Positions 6,773-15,668 are shown, numbered from the stretch's first letter. The stretch: 23,189 nucleotides of DNA from Solirubrobacterales bacterium (GCA_017354065.1 JAFMRN010000003.1:1-23189), one strand, 5' to 3'. Program-made: numbers and translations. The notes: generated by a model not told the origin, from the letters alone.

Positions 6773-7315
6773 TTAGAGGTGCAGACCGCCTGCGGCGAGC
6801 TTGGCCGCCGACGCGGGGTTGATCGAGCTGCCGAGACCGCCGGCCTGGCTGGTGACGCCGCCGATCTGGTTCTCGATGCCCTGAACGCCGCCGCCCTTAC
6901 CGGTGGCGAGGTTCTTCAGGCCCTTGACGCTGGCGACACCGCCCAGCGCTGCGGTGAGCTTGGTCACCGGGGCTGCGAGCTTCGCCAGCTTCGGCGTGCT
7001 CTTCAGGGACTTGCCAGCAGCCTTGATCTCGTGGTAGGCGAACGCGCCTGCCAGGGCCGCCTTGGCCAGGTGGCCGGCGTTCTTCAGGGAGGGCTTCAGC
7101 TGGCCCTTCTTGTAGGAGTTGTAAATGCCGAGCTTGAAGGCGCCGAAGGCCAGGCCCGCGTGTGCGGCGAAGGCTGCGGTGCCGCCGACCAGGCTGTGGG
7201 TCTTGGTGCCACCGGAGCTTGAGGTCGAGCTCTTGGAGCCGCAGGCGCTAAGGCCAAACGCGGCGACGATTGCGACCAACGCGACGAGCGCGAAGGGACG
7301 CTTGAGAAATGACAT
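6773..7315 (-). CDS. Ala/Gly/Lys-rich lipoprotein, unknown function
   Basis: The product has 180 residues. It starts with a lipoprotein signal (MSFLKRPFALVALVAIVAAF, lipobox LSAC, Cys25) and a Ser/Gly linker. The mature part is made of Ala, Gly, Leu and Lys-rich amphipathic or semi-hydrophobic helices (GGTAAFAAHAGLAFGAFKLG, KAALAGAFAYHEIKAAGK) and repeated Lys-Leu-Ala stretches. One or two of these could re-enter the membrane. No domain is recognised. A GGAG sequence precedes the ATG, and a short hairpin sits just upstream of it. The gene lies 141 nt downstream of the oligoendopeptidase gene on the same strand, which may contain its own promoter, and ends at a good intrinsic terminator. Confidence 0.75.
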   Translation of the reverse strand: MSFLKRPFALVALVAIVAAFGLSACGSKSSTSSSGGTKTHSLVGGTAAFAAHAGLAFGAFKLGIYNSYKKGQLKPSLKNAGHLAKAALAGAFAYHEIKAAGKSLKSTPKLAKLAAPVTKLTAALGGVASVKGLKNLATGKGGGVQGIENQIGGVTSQAGGLGSSINPASAAKLAAGGLHL

Positions 7316-7325
7316 CCTTGTGTGT

Positions 7326-7348
7326 CTCCTTTCCCCGGGATCCCCGGG
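7326..7348 (-). promoter_or_regulatory. Ribosome site with adjacent CCCGGG hairpin
   Basis: On the minus strand CCCGGG-GAT-CCCGGG (6-bp stem, 3-nt loop) is followed at once by AAAGGAG, 10 nt before the ATG at 7315. Unlike many genes here this one clearly has a leader. The hairpin may protect the leader or tune ribosome access. Confidence 0.4.
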
Positions 7349-7456
7349 TGATTGCGACGTTTACGACGTATTTAGGTACCTCGTGTTCGCCACCATACCC
7401 GGAGGCACGGCCCCTTGGCCAAACGAACGAGGATTTTCAGCGGGTCTTAACGTTCC

Positions 7457-9274
7457 CTACTGCGCCGTAATTACCTTTTCGGCAAGCGTCTCTGCAGCCT
7501 TGAGCTGCTGATCTACAAGCTCAAGCCCGGAATCCCAGAATCCGGGGTCCGCGAGGTCGACATCTATGATCCGCGTAAGCTGTTCCGGCGTGTTGGAGCC
7601 GCCGGCTGACAGCAGCTTGAGGTAATTGGGCACGAACTCAGCCCCGACCGCCTTGTAGCGCCCGTAGGCCGAGAGCGCCAGGAGCTGTCCGAACGCGTAG
7701 GCGTAGACGTAGCCCGGCGTGTTGATGAAGTGGGGGATATAGGACCACCACGTGGCGTAGTTGTCGGTCAGCTCGAGGCTGTCGCCCATCAGATCCCGCT
7801 GGCTCTCGAACCAGGCGGCGTTGAAGTCATCGACTGACAGCTCACCGTGCTCGCGGCGACGGGTGTGGACCAGATCCTCGAACTGGTTCATCGCCACCTG
7901 GCGGAACACGGTTGCGATCGCGTCGTCAAGGCGGTCGGTCAGCAGCTCCAGCCGCGCGCGGTCATCGCCGGCGGAGGCCAGCAGCTTGTCCGAGACCAGC
8001 GACTCGCCAAAGGTCGAAGCGGTCTCCGCGAGCGTCAGCGGCGTGTCCTGGTGAAAGATGCCCTGTGGCTGGGCCAGCACCGCGTGCAGGCCGTGTCCCA
8101 GCTCATGGGCCATGGTCAGCACGTCACGGCGGCGGGCGGTGAAGTTCAGCATCACGTAGGGGTGGGCGCTGGGCACCGTCGAGGCACAGAACGCGCCGCC
8201 GCGCTTGTTCTCGCGGCTGGGGGCGTCGACCCAGCCCTCATCAAAGAAGCGGCCCACGTGGCGCCCGGCCTCCGCGGAGAACTCGCTGTAGGTCTCGCGC
8301 ACGAGCGCGACGGCCTCGTCATAGGTGTAGACGGCGCTGCCGGCCAGCGCGGGGGCGCCGCGGTCATAGTCGGCAAGCTTGTCGATGCCCAGCAGCTTGG
8401 CCTTCAGCCGGTACCAGCGCTGGGGGATGTCATAACGCTTCTTGACGGCGCTGATCAGCGCCTGGACCGACTCGTCCGAGGCCTCATTTGAGAGGTTGCG
8501 GCTTGCCAGCCAGTGCGAGTAGCTCCGCATCCGGTCATTGACGGACTTGTCCAACAGCAGCGTGTTGAAGATGAACGCGCGCGTGCGCAGACCCGGCTCC
8601 AGCGCCTCAGTCACCGCTTCCTGTGCCTCCTTGCGCTTCTCCCGGCTCGGGTCCTGGAGCCGTGAAAGCGCCATGTCCAGGGGCAGCTCGTCACCGTCGA
8701 GGGCCACGCGGACGGCGCCGATCTGCTCGGCAAACAGGCGAGTCCAGGCGCCGGCGCCCGTCAGGGACTTCTCCGTGACGACCTTCTCTTCCGCCTCGCT
8801 GAGCAGGTGCGGGCGATAGCGGCGGCTCGAGCGCAGGTAGTGATCGGCAAAGCTCAGCGCGGGGCCGGCCTCTGACAGCAGGGCTTCAGCCTTGGCGTCA
8901 TCAAGCGCCGCCCATTCGAGCTCGAAGAACAGCAGCTTGGTCTCAATCGCGGTCGCCTGCTCCTGGACCTTGGCCACCAGCGCGCCACGCTCAGGGTCGG
9001 CGGTATCGGTCGCGAAGTTGAGGAACGCGTACGCGCCGGCCCGGCCTGCCATGTCGCTGATCTCCGCGAGCTCGTGCATCGCCGCGGCCAGGCCCGCACC
9101 GTCGAGCTGGGCGACCTTGCCCTTGTGCGCGGCGGCGAACGCCTCAGCCCGCTTGTCAGCTGCCGCCAGGCGCTCGTCGACTCCCGCGGCCCCGGCGCCG
9201 TCCACCAACGGCGCCAGATCCCAGGCCGTATCGAGCAGTTTTGGGTCGGCGAGGGCTTCGGCGGTGGTGGTCAT
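7457..9274 (-). CDS. pepF: M3-family oligoendopeptidase (PepF-like)
   Basis: The product has 605 residues, the usual length for oligoendopeptidase F. This cytoplasmic zinc metallopeptidase cuts short peptides. The zinc site is visible: HELGH at residues 390-394, with the third ligand in the AETAS block (Glu417). Other family blocks are RGGAFCAST upstream of the zinc site and the C-terminal region PGYVYAYAFGQLLALSAYGRYKA. There is no signal peptide. The ATG at 9274 is supported by the -10 box TATCTT 8 nt upstream, which lies within the last codons of the glycosyltransferase gene. The enzyme therefore probably has its own leaderless transcript, besides possible readthrough from the rnd-glycosyltransferase unit. 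Confidence 0.92.
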   Translation of the reverse strand: MTTTAEALADPKLLDTAWDLAPLVDGAGAAGVDERLAAADKRAEAFAAAHKGKVAQLDGAGLAAAMHELAEISDMAGRAGAYAFLNFATDTADPERGALVAKVQEQATAIETKLLFFELEWAALDDAKAEALLSEAGPALSFADHYLRSSRRYRPHLLSEAEEKVVTEKSLTGAGAWTRLFAEQIGAVRVALDGDELPLDMALSRLQDPSREKRKEAQEAVTEALEPGLRTRAFIFNTLLLDKSVNDRMRSYSHWLASRNLSNEASDESVQALISAVKKRYDIPQRWYRLKAKLLGIDKLADYDRGAPALAGSAVYTYDEAVALVRETYSEFSAEAGRHVGRFFDEGWVDAPSRENKRGGAFCASTVPSAHPYVMLNFTARRRDVLTMAHELGHGLHAVLAQPQGIFHQDTPLTLAETASTFGESLVSDKLLASAGDDRARLELLTDRLDDAIATVFRQVAMNQFEDLVHTRRREHGELSVDDFNAAWFESQRDLMGDSLELTDNYATWWSYIPHFINTPGYVYAYAFGQLLALSAYGRYKAVGAEFVPNYLKLLSAGGSNTPEQLTRIIDVDLADPGFWDSGLELVDQQLKAAETLAEKVITAQ

Positions 9275-9280
9275 GCCCCG

Positions 9281-11332
9281 TCAAGATAGCTGGCAGGTTG
9301 TTTTGGGCAGCGGACCGGACAGGCGCCACAGCGTGACCGGCTCGCCGGTGACCACGCGGCGGTAGACCAGCTTCGCGGTCGGGCCCTGATGGACCCAGTG
9401 GGTCGATGGTGTGGCTGGCAGGCGCTTCGGGTACCAGATGTTGCGGTCGGGGGTGACCAGCAGATAGCGGTAGTGGCCCGCGTTGACGGCGTTGAGCCAA
9501 GCGCCACAGGAGCTATACGGGGTGAAGGAGCCGTGCGGGCCGCGCTTGGCGATGTAATCAACCGTGTTGGTGTCGGTCCGGCCGAACAGCGGGTAGGTGA
9601 AGAACCCGCCGTAGGTGCCCGATACAGCTACACGCGCGTGGTCAATCGACTTGAACTTGACCCAGACCGGGGACAGGCTGGAGATGTGGGGGCGGAAGTT
9701 GTAGCGGCCCTTCAGATACATGTTCTCCAGGAAATGCGAGGCGACCGCCAGCATCAGCACCCAGACGACGCCGGTCATCAGCGGTGTCGGGCGGATCTCC
9801 TCATCCGGGACGAGGCGCTCCATCAGCTTCGGGATGAACGGCGCCAGCAGGATCCCGACCGCCAGCTTGGCCGCGAAGATGATCGCGGTGAGCGTGCCGA
9901 CGGTGCCCGCCGACCACTGGTCCGCGCGCGCGAGGTCCAGCACCAGCAGGATCGACAGGAGCGCGACGACCGGGGTCTGGAAGCGGCGGAGCCCCAGCGG
10001 CAACAGGGCGAAGGCCAGCGCCAGAGCGGGCGTCAGATACCGGATGTTGTCGCCGAAGCCCAGCGGGTAGCCGTCGGGTCCGGGCGCGCTCTGGGGGCTG
10101 ACCACGTAGACAAGCGCGGCCGCCAACGCCACGCCCGCGAGTAGCCGCGTGCGGCGCGAGGCCCGCAAACACAGCAGCGGGGCCAGGATCAGGCCCGGCA
10201 CCAGCACCGGCCAGGCGGTGCCGAAGTTCTTGTTCAGCTGGTGGAAGAAGCCGACCGCGGGGTCGCGGCCCTGCGCCAGGTAGTGGGCGATTGACAGCTG
10301 CGTGCCGGACTGCAGCGGCGCCGCGGGGTGGGAAAGCAGCGGCAGGGTCAGCCAGGGGAACGGGGTGCCGATCGCGACCCAGTCACGCACGTACCAGTAG
10401 CCGCCCGCCAGCACAAAGGGCACGAGCCAGTGCAGGGCGACGGAGCGGCGCCGTCCGCGGGGCGCCAGCAACAGCACGCCGACGCTCAGCAACAGCGCGG
10501 CGGGCACGACGGTCAGCTTGGTACCCAGCGCCAGCCCGGCGGCCAGCGCGGAGGAGACCATCGCCGGTCCGGCCTCCAGGTCCTCCGGCAACAGCGCGGC
10601 TGCGCACAGCAACAGCGCGGCGGCGGTGATGTCGTTGTCGGCCGTGCCGGCCTGGGAGCTGACGACCATCGGGGTGCCGAGCGCCACGGCGGCACCGAGC
10701 ATGGTGGCCGGACCCAAACCGCGGCGCGCGCCCAGGTACCAGGCGGCCAGCAGCGCCACGCACAGCCACAGCACCCCGAGCAGCGGTGAGAGCACGTCTG
10801 AGCCGAGGAACGCGATGCCCAGGCCGTGGAGCATCTCCGCCGTGGCCGGGTAGAAGGCGGTGAGGTACTCAACGTCGGAGTAGTGGATGTGGGTCGTCCA
10901 GCCACTCCGGGCAAAGTCCGCGGCCCAGGGCAGGTGGTACCAGATGGAATCGAACTGGTGGATGCCCCAGCGCAGCGACACGAACGTCTGGGTCAGCCAC
11001 GAGGCCAGCAGCGCGGTCGCCGCGACCCCCACGAGGATCAGCATCCAGCGGGGCGGTTTCTCCCGGCGGGTGGTCTCAAAGACCACCGCCGGGGTCAGGC
11101 GGTAGGAGCCCGCAGCCAGCAGCACGGCGACGCAGGTGATCGGGATCGGGTGAAACAGGCCGATCGCGCCCAGCAGCTCCAGCTCACCGACCAGCAGCAC
11201 CAGCACGAGCACCGTCACGGTCAGCGGCGCCGGCAGCGTGGCCAGCCAGCGCCGTCGCGCGCGGTCGGCAGCGTAATAGAGGGCCCCGAGCGTGAGCGCG
11301 AGGCCGATTACTCCGATGGCTGAGGAGATCAC
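9281..11332 (-). CDS. Polytopic membrane glycosyltransferase, GT-C/GT39-like
   Basis: The product has 683 residues with many hydrophobic segments (roughly a dozen) over residues 1-520 and a soluble C-terminal domain. After the first segments the loop RWGIHQFDSIWYHLPWAADF places an acidic residue (Asp128) and an aromatic-rich amphipathic helix where lipid-phosphate-sugar-dependent GT-C enzymes have their catalytic first loop. Later loops carry the GTADND and YWYVRDW motifs. It probably moves a sugar from a polyprenyl-phosphate donor to a wall glycan or secreted protein; donor and acceptor are unknown. The GTG start overlaps the rnd stop (GTGA), so the two genes are translationally coupled. The function is assigned from topology, not from a close family match. 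Confidence 0.7.
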   Translation of the reverse strand: MISSAIGVIGLALTLGALYYAADRARRRWLATLPAPLTVTVLVLVLLVGELELLGAIGLFHPIPITCVAVLLAAGSYRLTPAVVFETTRREKPPRWMLILVGVAATALLASWLTQTFVSLRWGIHQFDSIWYHLPWAADFARSGWTTHIHYSDVEYLTAFYPATAEMLHGLGIAFLGSDVLSPLLGVLWLCVALLAAWYLGARRGLGPATMLGAAVALGTPMVVSSQAGTADNDITAAALLLCAAALLPEDLEAGPAMVSSALAAGLALGTKLTVVPAALLLSVGVLLLAPRGRRRSVALHWLVPFVLAGGYWYVRDWVAIGTPFPWLTLPLLSHPAAPLQSGTQLSIAHYLAQGRDPAVGFFHQLNKNFGTAWPVLVPGLILAPLLCLRASRRTRLLAGVALAAALVYVVSPQSAPGPDGYPLGFGDNIRYLTPALALAFALLPLGLRRFQTPVVALLSILLVLDLARADQWSAGTVGTLTAIIFAAKLAVGILLAPFIPKLMERLVPDEEIRPTPLMTGVVWVLMLAVASHFLENMYLKGRYNFRPHISSLSPVWVKFKSIDHARVAVSGTYGGFFTYPLFGRTDTNTVDYIAKRGPHGSFTPYSSCGAWLNAVNAGHYRYLLVTPDRNIWYPKRLPATPSTHWVHQGPTAKLVYRRVVTGEPVTLWRLSGPLPKTTCQLS
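9283..9288 (-). promoter_or_regulatory. -10 box TATCTT of leaderless promoter
   Basis: On the minus strand TATCTT stands 8 nt before the ATG at 9274, and no Shine-Dalgarno sequence is seen. It overlaps the stop codon region of the upstream glycosyltransferase gene. Confidence 0.5.
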
Positions 11333-12549
11333 TGGCGGGGCATGATGCTGCCGTTATCCGACAGCTGGTGCAGCGAGAGGCGCTTTTTCTGCTCGACGGC
11401 AAGCGCGGTGCGGCCGCTCAGCAGTGCCTCGAGATCGGCGCCGACCAGGTCACGGCGCCAGCCGGTCAGGGTGCGAACCTCGGGCTCGGGCAGTGACTGG
11501 CGGGCCGCCGCGACGATCTGTTCCAGCTCCGCGCGGGAGGCGATCAGCTCATAAGCCAGGCCGGACTCCATCGCGCGGCCGCGCAACAGCGCCTCGGCCA
11601 GGGCGATCAGCGGGGTGTCAGCGGAGTCGGTTCGCGCGCGGCGTTCCTCGCGGGGGATCGGCGGGTCCTCCATGCCCTCCTGAACCGCGGCGATGATGCC
11701 GGCGCCGCGGCGCTTGATCACGGAGGGGTGCAGCCCGCGGATCTGGCCCAGGGCGCCGTTGTCGGTCGGGTGACGCTTGGCCAGCTCGACCAGCGACTGG
11801 TCCGAGACGACCTGGTTGACCGGGCGGTCCTCGGACTGGGCGGTGCGCTCACGCCAGGCCGCCAGGCGGCGGGCGATCGCACGCCCCCTGGGGTCGAGTG
11901 AGTTGGTCCGCGGCAGGCGCTCCCAGGCGGCGTCGGGGTCGCGCTCGTCGGAGACGCCCTCAAGCCGGCGGCACTCCTCGCGCGCCCACTGCTCGCGGCC
12001 GGACTCGGTCAGGCGGCGCTGGAGCTCGTCGGCGAGCTGTAGGAGGTGGGCGACATCATCGGCCGCGTAGGCCAGCTGCTCGGCGGTCAGCGGGCGCCGG
12101 TCCCAGCGCGTGTAGGAGGCGGTCTTGGCGACGCGCTGGCCGAGGATCGAGTTCAGCAGGTTCGCGTAGCCGGCCTGGGCGGACTCGCCGGCGAAGCCCG
12201 CGGCGACCTGCGTGTCGAAGATGTTGGTGATCTCGGTCTGCCAGACGCGGCGCAGGATCGCCACGTCCTGGCGGGCGGCGTGCAGCACGATCTCGATGCT
12301 CGGGTCGGCCAGCAGCTCGGCCAGCGGCTGGATGTTCGGGCTGTCCAGCCCGTCGATCAGGATCGTGCGGATCCCGGTCGGCTCGGAGGGGTCCTCGACG
12401 CCGACCTGAGTCAGGCACAGCAGCGCGCGGTAGCGACCCTCGGACATGAACTCGGTGTCGATGCCGAGCCTGCCGCTGGCCCTTGCCAGTGCTGCCGAGG
12501 CCGCGACCTGCTCGTCACCGGCGAGTGTGCTCTCCTTGCTCTTCACCAT
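11329..12549 (-). CDS. rnd: Ribonuclease D (3'-5' exonuclease with HRDC domain)
   Basis: The product has 406 residues. The exonuclease domain of the DEDDy class is complete: Asp31/Glu33 in GIDTEF (Exo I), Asp95 in LHAARQDVAIL (Exo II) and Tyr161/Asp165 in YAADDVAHLL (Exo III). Residues about 215-290 form an HRDC-type helical domain (RPVNQVVSDQSLVELAKRHP). Such enzymes trim the 3' ends of stable RNAs such as tRNA precursors. The ATG at 12549 has no obvious Shine-Dalgarno sequence; a TAGCTT hexamer lies 15 nt upstream. The gene diverges from the Fe-S regulator gene across 101 nt. Its last 4 nt overlap the glycosyltransferase start, an unusual partnership with no obvious functional reason. Confidence 0.92.
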   Translation of the reverse strand: MVKSKESTLAGDEQVAASAALARASGRLGIDTEFMSEGRYRALLCLTQVGVEDPSEPTGIRTILIDGLDSPNIQPLAELLADPSIEIVLHAARQDVAILRRVWQTEITNIFDTQVAAGFAGESAQAGYANLLNSILGQRVAKTASYTRWDRRPLTAEQLAYAADDVAHLLQLADELQRRLTESGREQWAREECRRLEGVSDERDPDAAWERLPRTNSLDPRGRAIARRLAAWRERTAQSEDRPVNQVVSDQSLVELAKRHPTDNGALGQIRGLHPSVIKRRGAGIIAAVQEGMEDPPIPREERRARTDSADTPLIALAEALLRGRAMESGLAYELIASRAELEQIVAAARQSLPEPEVRTLTGWRRDLVGADLEALLSGRTALAVEQKKRLSLHQLSDNGSIMPRQ

Positions 12550-12620
12550 GTTGCTGAGCGCCTGAAGCTATCGGACGCGGCCTCCCATCCACCGTCAGCG
12601 ACGCACAATCCAGGTGAAGA

Positions 12621-12639
12621 CCTACCTCACTGGTAGGAT
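12621..12639 (+). promoter_or_regulatory. Operator (CCTACC-N5-GGTAGG) overlapping -10 box of the Rrf2-sufCSU unit
   Basis: The inverted repeat CCTACC-TCACT-GGTAGG overlaps the -10-like TAGGAT (12634-12639), 11 nt before the ATG at 12651. Almost the same sequence, including the following ATTTA, lies before the second suf unit at 15669. The shared site is the likely binding site of the adjacent Rrf2 protein, giving autoregulation. Confidence 0.65.
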
Positions 12640-12650
12640 TTAGTACGTCG

Positions 12651-13133
12651 ATGATCTTCTCCTCCAAAGCAGAATACGGAGTTCGCTTCATGGTTGAGCT
12701 GGGCCGCCAGACGCCGTCTGCGCCGACCAGCCTGAAAGCGATAGCCGATGCGGAGGGGCTGCCGCTCGCGTACCTGGAGCAGGTTGTCGCGCGACTGCGC
12801 AAGGCCGACCTCGTCCACAGCGCGCGCGGCGCGCACGGCGGTTACTGGCTGGCGCGGGATCCGGCGGAGATCACGATGTTTGACGTGGTCGGTGCCCTGG
12901 AGGGCACGATCGCGCCGATGGAGTGCTTCGTCCACGATGAGATGGAGCGTGTCGTCTGCTCCCACCTGGGCGCCGAGAGCGCGCGCGGCTGTGCCACCAA
13001 ACTGCTGTGGACGCGCGTGCAGGGCGGCATCGTCAACAGCCTTCAGAACACGACCCTGGCTGACCTGGTGCAGTTCTCCCAGCGCCAAGAGGCCGGCGCC
13101 CTTGACGTACCGACGGCGCCCGCCGCCGCCTGA
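12651..13133 (+). CDS. Rrf2-family Fe-S cluster-sensing regulator of the suf genes
   Basis: The product has 160 residues. The winged helix-turn-helix domain of Rrf2/IscR proteins is clear: MIFSSKAEYGVRFMVELG, then ISxRYLEQ-like LAYLEQVVARLRKADLVHSARGAHGGYWLAR. Three cysteines, Cys92, Cys103 and Cys114, lie in the loop where IscR and NsrR bind their cluster, so it probably binds a [2Fe-2S] or [4Fe-4S] cluster. The spacing (two gaps of 10 residues) is wider than the gaps of 5 in E. coli IscR. It is the first gene of the sufC-sufS-sufU unit. An inverted repeat over its own promoter recurs before the Rieske-sufB-sufD unit. The likely role is feedback: with cluster bound it represses suf, and without cluster repression is lifted. 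The direction is inferred. Confidence 0.88.
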   Translation: MIFSSKAEYGVRFMVELGRQTPSAPTSLKAIADAEGLPLAYLEQVVARLRKADLVHSARGAHGGYWLARDPAEITMFDVVGALEGTIAPMECFVHDEMERVVCSHLGAESARGCATKLLWTRVQGGIVNSLQNTTLADLVQFSQRQEAGALDVPTAPAAA

Positions 13134-13154
13134 CCCCGACAGAGAAAGACTTGT

Positions 13155-13940
13155 ATGCCTGAGCTAGAGATCCGCAACCTGCACGTAAACGCTGACGACA
13201 AGCAGATCCTCCGAGGGGTCGATCTGAAAGTCGGCTCGCGTGAGGTGCACGCGCTGATGGGTCCCAACGGGTCCGGCAAGTCGACGCTCGCGAACGCGAT
13301 CATGGGCCATCCCGGGCTGGAGGTGACCGAGGGTCAGATCATCTGGAACGGCGAGGACGTGACTGAGGCCGACACCGACGAGCGCAGCCGCCTGGGGCTG
13401 TTCATGGCATTCCAGTACCCGGTCGCGATCCCCGGGGTCACGGTCACCAAGTACCTGCGGACCGTGCTGAACGCGCACCGCGCCGCCAAGGGCGAGGAGC
13501 CGATCCCGCTGCGGGAGTTCCGCAAGACCGTCCAGTCCGCGATGGAGCTGACCAAGGTGCCCGAGGAGTTCTCGCGCCGGTACCTGAATGACGGCTTCTC
13601 CGGCGGCGAGAAGAAGCGCATGGAGATCCTCCAGCTGGCGCTGCAGAACCCGGAGCTGGCGATCCTCGATGAGACTGACTCAGGCCTGGACATCGACGCG
13701 CTGCGGACCGTCGCCAACGGCGTCAACACGGTCACCGCCCAGGAGAACGTGAACCTCGGCCTGTTGATCATCACCCACTACCAGCGGATCCTGCACCTGA
13801 TCAAGCCCAGCCACATCCACATCCTCTACAAGGGCCGGATCGTGAAGGAAGGCGGCCCGGAGCTGGTCGAGACGCTGGAGGAGAAGGGCTATGGCTGGAT
13901 CACCGACCCGATCGATGCGGCTGAGGCCGCGGCCGCGTAG
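13155..13940 (+). CDS. sufC: SufC, ATPase of the Fe-S cluster scaffold
   Basis: The product has 261 residues, typical for SufC. This ABC-type ATPase works with SufB and SufD to assemble Fe-S clusters in the cytoplasm. Motifs seen are Walker A GPNGSGKST (36-44), the Q-loop FQYP (Gln87), signature FSGGEKKR (148-155) and Walker B LAILDETDSGLD (168-179). The block KPSHIHILYKGRIVKEGG is characteristic of SufC. The ATG follows the regulator gene by 21 nt, with a weak AGAGAAAG ribosome site. Its stop overlaps the sufS start (TAGTG). Its partners sufB and sufD are in the second unit, about 2 kb downstream. Confidence 0.97.
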   Translation: MPELEIRNLHVNADDKQILRGVDLKVGSREVHALMGPNGSGKSTLANAIMGHPGLEVTEGQIIWNGEDVTEADTDERSRLGLFMAFQYPVAIPGVTVTKYLRTVLNAHRAAKGEEPIPLREFRKTVQSAMELTKVPEEFSRRYLNDGFSGGEKKRMEILQLALQNPELAILDETDSGLDIDALRTVANGVNTVTAQENVNLGLLIITHYQRILHLIKPSHIHILYKGRIVKEGGPELVETLEEKGYGWITDPIDAAEAAAA

Positions 13941-15175
13941 TGGCGGTCGCGCCTGACAGGCTTGCGAGCGTCGCTGACGAGTTCCCGGTCCTGAAGCGGG
14001 AGATCGGCGGGCGCCCGCTGGTCTACCTCGACTCCAGCGCTACCTCGCAGACACCGCAGGTCGTGATCGACGCGGTGGTCGACTACTACACCAACCACCG
14101 CGCGTCGGTCCACCGCGGTGTCTATGACCTCGTGAATGAGGCGACCGACCTCTACGAAGGCGCGCGCTTCCGGATCGCGGAGTGGCTCGGCTCCAGCGTC
14201 GAGGAGACGATCTTCACCGCGAACGCGACCGCGTCCCTGAACCTGGTCACCCACTCCTGGGGCCGGGCGAACCTCGGTCCCGGTGACGTGGTGCTGGTCA
14301 CTGAGATGGAGCACCACTCCGACCTGGTGCCCTGGCAGCAGATCTGTAACGAGCGCGGCGCCGAGCTGGCCTACGTCCGGGTCGGCGACGACGGCAAGCT
14401 CGACCCGGAGTCCTTGGATCGCCAACTCGCCCGACGGCCCAAGGTCTTCGCCTTCGCGCACGTCTCAAACGTGCTGGGTACCGTGAACCCGGCGGCGGAG
14501 CTGGTCGCCCGCGCCCACGCGGCCGGGGCGATTGCCGTGATCGACGGGACCCAGGCGGTGCCCCAGATCCCGGTCGACCTGAAGGAGATCGACGCGGACT
14601 TCTACGCCTGGACGGGGCACAAGGCCTACGGGCCCACCGGGATCGGCGTTCTGCACGGGCGCCGCGCGCTGTTGGAGGAGATCCCGCCGTTCATCTCCGG
14701 CGGGCACATGATCGCCAGGGTCGGGGAGAGTTCCAGCACCTGGGCCGACCTGCCCGCCAAGTTCGAGGCCGGCACGACCCAGATCGCTGAGGCGATCGGG
14801 CTCGGGGCCGCCGTGGACTTCATCCGCGAGCTGGGGATCGAACGGATCCGCGCGCACGAGCTGGAGCTGACGCGCGAGTTGCTGGAGCGCCTTCAGCAGC
14901 TCGAGGGTGTGTCAGTCCACGGTCCGTCCGCGGCCGAGGACCGCGGCGCGCTGGTCAGCTTTGAGATCCACGGCGCCCACCCGCACGACATCGGCGAGAT
15001 CCTGGGGCGCGACGGAGTGTGTGTGCGCACCGGCCATCATTGCGCTCAGGCGCTGATGCGCCGCCTGGGGATCGGGTCCTCGACGCGGGCTTCCTTTGGG
15101 GTGCACAACTCAACTGCGGACATCGATCGGCTGATCGATGGGATCGAGAACGTCAAGCGAGTGTTGGAGCTCTAA
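13940..15175 (+). CDS. sufS: SufS, PLP-dependent cysteine desulfurase
   Basis: The product has 411 residues, the standard length for group II cysteine desulfurases. SufS takes sulfur from L-cysteine as an enzyme persulfide and hands it to SufU. The PLP lysine is in WTGHKAYGPTG (Lys228), the PLP-stacking His is in TEMEHHSD, and the persulfide Cys368 is in the RTGHHCAQ loop followed by R-x-S-F. The GTG start shares one base with the sufC stop. SufU starts 3 nt after its stop, matching the known SufS-SufU pair of Gram-positive bacteria. Confidence 0.97.
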   Translation: MAVAPDRLASVADEFPVLKREIGGRPLVYLDSSATSQTPQVVIDAVVDYYTNHRASVHRGVYDLVNEATDLYEGARFRIAEWLGSSVEETIFTANATASLNLVTHSWGRANLGPGDVVLVTEMEHHSDLVPWQQICNERGAELAYVRVGDDGKLDPESLDRQLARRPKVFAFAHVSNVLGTVNPAAELVARAHAAGAIAVIDGTQAVPQIPVDLKEIDADFYAWTGHKAYGPTGIGVLHGRRALLEEIPPFISGGHMIARVGESSSTWADLPAKFEAGTTQIAEAIGLGAAVDFIRELGIERIRAHELELTRELLERLQQLEGVSVHGPSAAEDRGALVSFEIHGAHPHDIGEILGRDGVCVRTGHHCAQALMRRLGIGSSTRASFGVHNSTADIDRLIDGIENVKRVLEL

Positions 15176-15178
15176 ACA

Positions 15179-15604
15179 ATGGACGACCAGCTCTACCGCG
15201 AGTACATCCTCGAGCATTACAAGCGCCCCCACCATCACGGGTCGCTGCCCGAGCCCGACCTTGAGGCGGAGGACTTCAACCCGCTGTGCGGGGACGAGCT
15301 GACCTTCCAGATCAAGCTGGGGGAGGATCAGCGGGTCGCGGACGTCGCCTTTCACGGGCACGGCTGTGCGATCTCCCAAGCGTCGGCGTCGATGCTCTCC
15401 GACGAGCTGATCGGGATGAGCGTCGACCAGCTGATGGAGCTCGACCGCGAGCTGATCCTGGAGCTGCTGGGGATCGAGATCTCCGCCACGCGGATGAAGT
15501 GCGCGATGCTGTCCCTGAAGGTCGTCAAGGCGGCGGCGCTGGGCCACCAGGTCGACTGGGAGACCGGGACGCCGGAGTCCGCGGGCACGCCCGGCGAGAT
15601 TTAG
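15179..15604 (+). CDS. sufU: SufU, zinc-dependent sulfurtransferase partner of SufS
   Basis: The product has 141 residues. The four positions that bind zinc and accept sulfur in SufU are present: Cys37 and Asp39 in NPLCGDE, Cys63 in GHGCAISQASAS and Cys108 in RMKCAMLSL. The region between the second and third cysteine has the length that separates SufU from IscU-type scaffolds. It takes the persulfide sulfur from SufS for delivery to SufB. It is the last gene of the first suf unit; the next 90 nt hold the promoter and operator of the second unit. Confidence 0.95.
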   Translation: MDDQLYREYILEHYKRPHHHGSLPEPDLEAEDFNPLCGDELTFQIKLGEDQRVADVAFHGHGCAISQASASMLSDELIGMSVDQLMELDRELILELLGIEISATRMKCAMLSLKVVKAAALGHQVDWETGTPESAGTPGEI

Positions 15605-15668
15605 CTTGGGGAGAAAGGCTCCATATATGACCCTTTCGGCCCATCCTGGCTCTCCAGCCCGGGTAATA

